Below the pieces are notes generated by a model. That model was not told the DNA's origin. It saw only the letters and a list, made by a program, of their open reading frames with translations, and made no database searches. This document shows, one piece after another, positions 18,650 to 19,241 of a DNA stretch of 19,241 nucleotides (position 1 is the first letter of the stretch; each line of letters starts with the position of its first letter). Both the position numbers and the translations under genes were made by a program. This stretch comes from Macondimonas sp035325645 (GTDB lineage Bacteria; Pseudomonadota; Gammaproteobacteria; UBA5335): NCBI GenBank assembly GCA_035325645.1, contig DAOKZK010000049.1, forward strand, positions 1-19,241, given 5' to 3'.

Positions 18650-19047
18650 TCGTCGTTGATACAAATGTGCTGGCCTATCTTTATCTCCCCACTGACATGA
18701 CGCCGCAGGCGGTCAGACTGCGAGAGGTGCACACGCACTGGATCGCGCCTCGTCTGTGGAGAAGCGAACTTCGCAGCGTGCTGGCTCTCCATCTGCGCAA
18801 GGGATTGCTTCAGTTTGAGCAGGCATTGCGGCTTCAGGCCCGCGCCGAAGCCCTCATGGCGGATTGCGAATTTGAAATCCCATCGCAGGACATTCTCCGG
18901 CTTGTGCAGGAAAGTCCATGCTCTGCATACGATTGCGAATTCGTTGCCTTGGCAAAACGATTCAACACCAAACTGGTTACCTCAGACCAGAAGGTGATCC
19001 GCGCCTTCCCCGAAATTGCCATCTCGCTGGTGGAAGCCGGCGCTTGA
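18646..19047 (+). CDS. vapC: PIN-domain toxin (VapC/FitB-like ribonuclease)
   Basis: A 133-residue PIN-domain protein, the probable toxin of the pair. The acidic metal-binding set is complete: D5 in VVDTNVLAY, E41 in WRSELRSVL, D96 in SAYDCEFVALA and D114 in VTSDQKVI. It is therefore expected to be an active Mg-dependent ribonuclease; known VapCs cut initiator tRNA or rRNA, but the target here is unknown. It starts at GTG (18646) inside the antitoxin stop. Length is typical (about 130-140). Its TGA at 19045-19047 directly touches or overlaps the end of an insertion element, so the last residues could have been altered by the insertion, although no motif is lost. Confidence 0.92.
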   Translation: MIVVDTNVLAYLYLPTDMTPQAVRLREVHTHWIAPRLWRSELRSVLALHLRKGLLQFEQALRLQARAEALMADCEFEIPSQDILRLVQESPCSAYDCEFVALAKRFNTKLVTSDQKVIRAFPEIAISLVEAGA

Positions 19048-19136
19048 TGGCAGCCACCTAAGGAGGTGGTCAAGCATGATGGCTAGACGACTGTCCTTCT
19101 TGAATGGCCCATCGGTTTCTGCGCAGGTCAGGCCGC
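19048..19136 (-). mobile_element. Probable end of an IS3-family-like insertion sequence
   Basis: The stretch between the toxin stop and the transposase stop is non-coding and of a length usual for the 3' end of IS3-family elements. The outer boundary could be TGGCAGCC at 19048 or TGATGGCA at 19045, since IS3-type ends commonly begin with TG. A CCACCT-AAGG-AGGTGG stem (19054-19069) lies at the tip, and TCAAGCATGA occurs at 19070-19079 and again at 19137-19146. The other end is outside the window, so the boundary is not proven. Confidence 0.5.
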
Positions 19137-19241
19137 TCAAGCATGAGCTTCGGCGGGGGTCTTCATGCCGAGCGCCTGGTGCGGTCGGCGGTGGTTGTAG
19201 AACTGGATCCAGTCACCGATCACGCGCATGGCATGGCGCTG
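19137..19241 (-). CDS. IS3-family-like transposase, C-terminal fragment cut by window end
   Basis: The reverse strand from the window edge reads 34 codons in one open frame to a TGA at 19139-19137, including GDWIQFYNHRRPHQALG then MKTPAEAHA. This is the typical end of the rve-type (DDE) integrase core of IS3-family OrfB transposases, with the conserved YN-RPH-ALG-TP-E pattern containing the last helix of the catalytic domain. Only the C-terminus is in view, so whether the gene is complete, and which subgroup it belongs to, cannot be judged. IS481-type transposases share this tail pattern and remain an alternative. Confidence 0.82.
   Translation of the reverse strand, partial: QRHAMRVIGDWIQFYNHRRPHQALGMKTPAEAHA

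Overview
The window is a G+C-rich chromosomal segment of a gammaproteobacterium. This is inferred from gene content and order: lol genes, comEC, an exbB/exbD pair, lipid A and KDO genes, a low-molecular-weight phosphatase and rne on one side, and ypjD/ffh/rpsP/rimM/trmD/rplS on the other. From memory, both blocks resemble Pseudomonas and other gammaproteobacteria. I cannot name the genus. About 18 kb is dense core genome with short spacers, overlapping genes and several GTG or TTG starts. The last ~0.9 kb is accessory.

Layout: (1) 39-1220, an MFS transporter. (2) 1276-3202, lolC and lolD, a lipoprotein-release ABC exporter with only one permease gene here. (3) 3215-5527, comEC. (4) 5592-10399, a tightly coupled envelope run: exbB-exbD-msbA-lpxK-Trm112-like-kdsB, covering an inner-membrane proton-driven motor pair, lipid A flipping, lipid A 4'-phosphorylation and CMP-KDO synthesis; a low-molecular-weight tyrosine phosphatase follows (10442-10930). 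(5) A convergent boundary with a 14-bp perfect hairpin, then rne on the minus strand (10984-13266). It has a good sigma70-type promoter and a predicted leader of about 400 nt. (6) ypjD (minus, 13742-14551), divergent from ffh (14705-16057). (7) The rpsP-rimM-trmD-rplS ribosome/tRNA operon (16163-18089), with its own promoter and a strong intrinsic terminator. (8) Accessory tail: a VapBC/FitAB-type toxin-antitoxin pair (18404-19047) with a palindromic operator lying on its -10 element. The end of an IS3-family-like element abuts the toxin stop codon, and its transposase (minus strand) runs off the window.

How the genes work together: LolCD moves lipoproteins, while MsbA, LpxK and KdsB make and move the lipid A-KDO core of LPS, so the left block is largely outer-membrane biogenesis. 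The right block is protein synthesis and targeting: SRP protein, S16, L19, a 16S maturation factor and the tRNA m1G37 methyltransferase. RNase E sits between the two.

I found no tRNA or rRNA genes, no CRISPR array and no convincing undescribed multi-gene system. The most interesting items are regulatory (rne leader, operator over the toxin-antitoxin promoter), structural (single Lol permease; membrane-anchor helix in a short RNase E) and the junction between the insertion element and the toxin gene.
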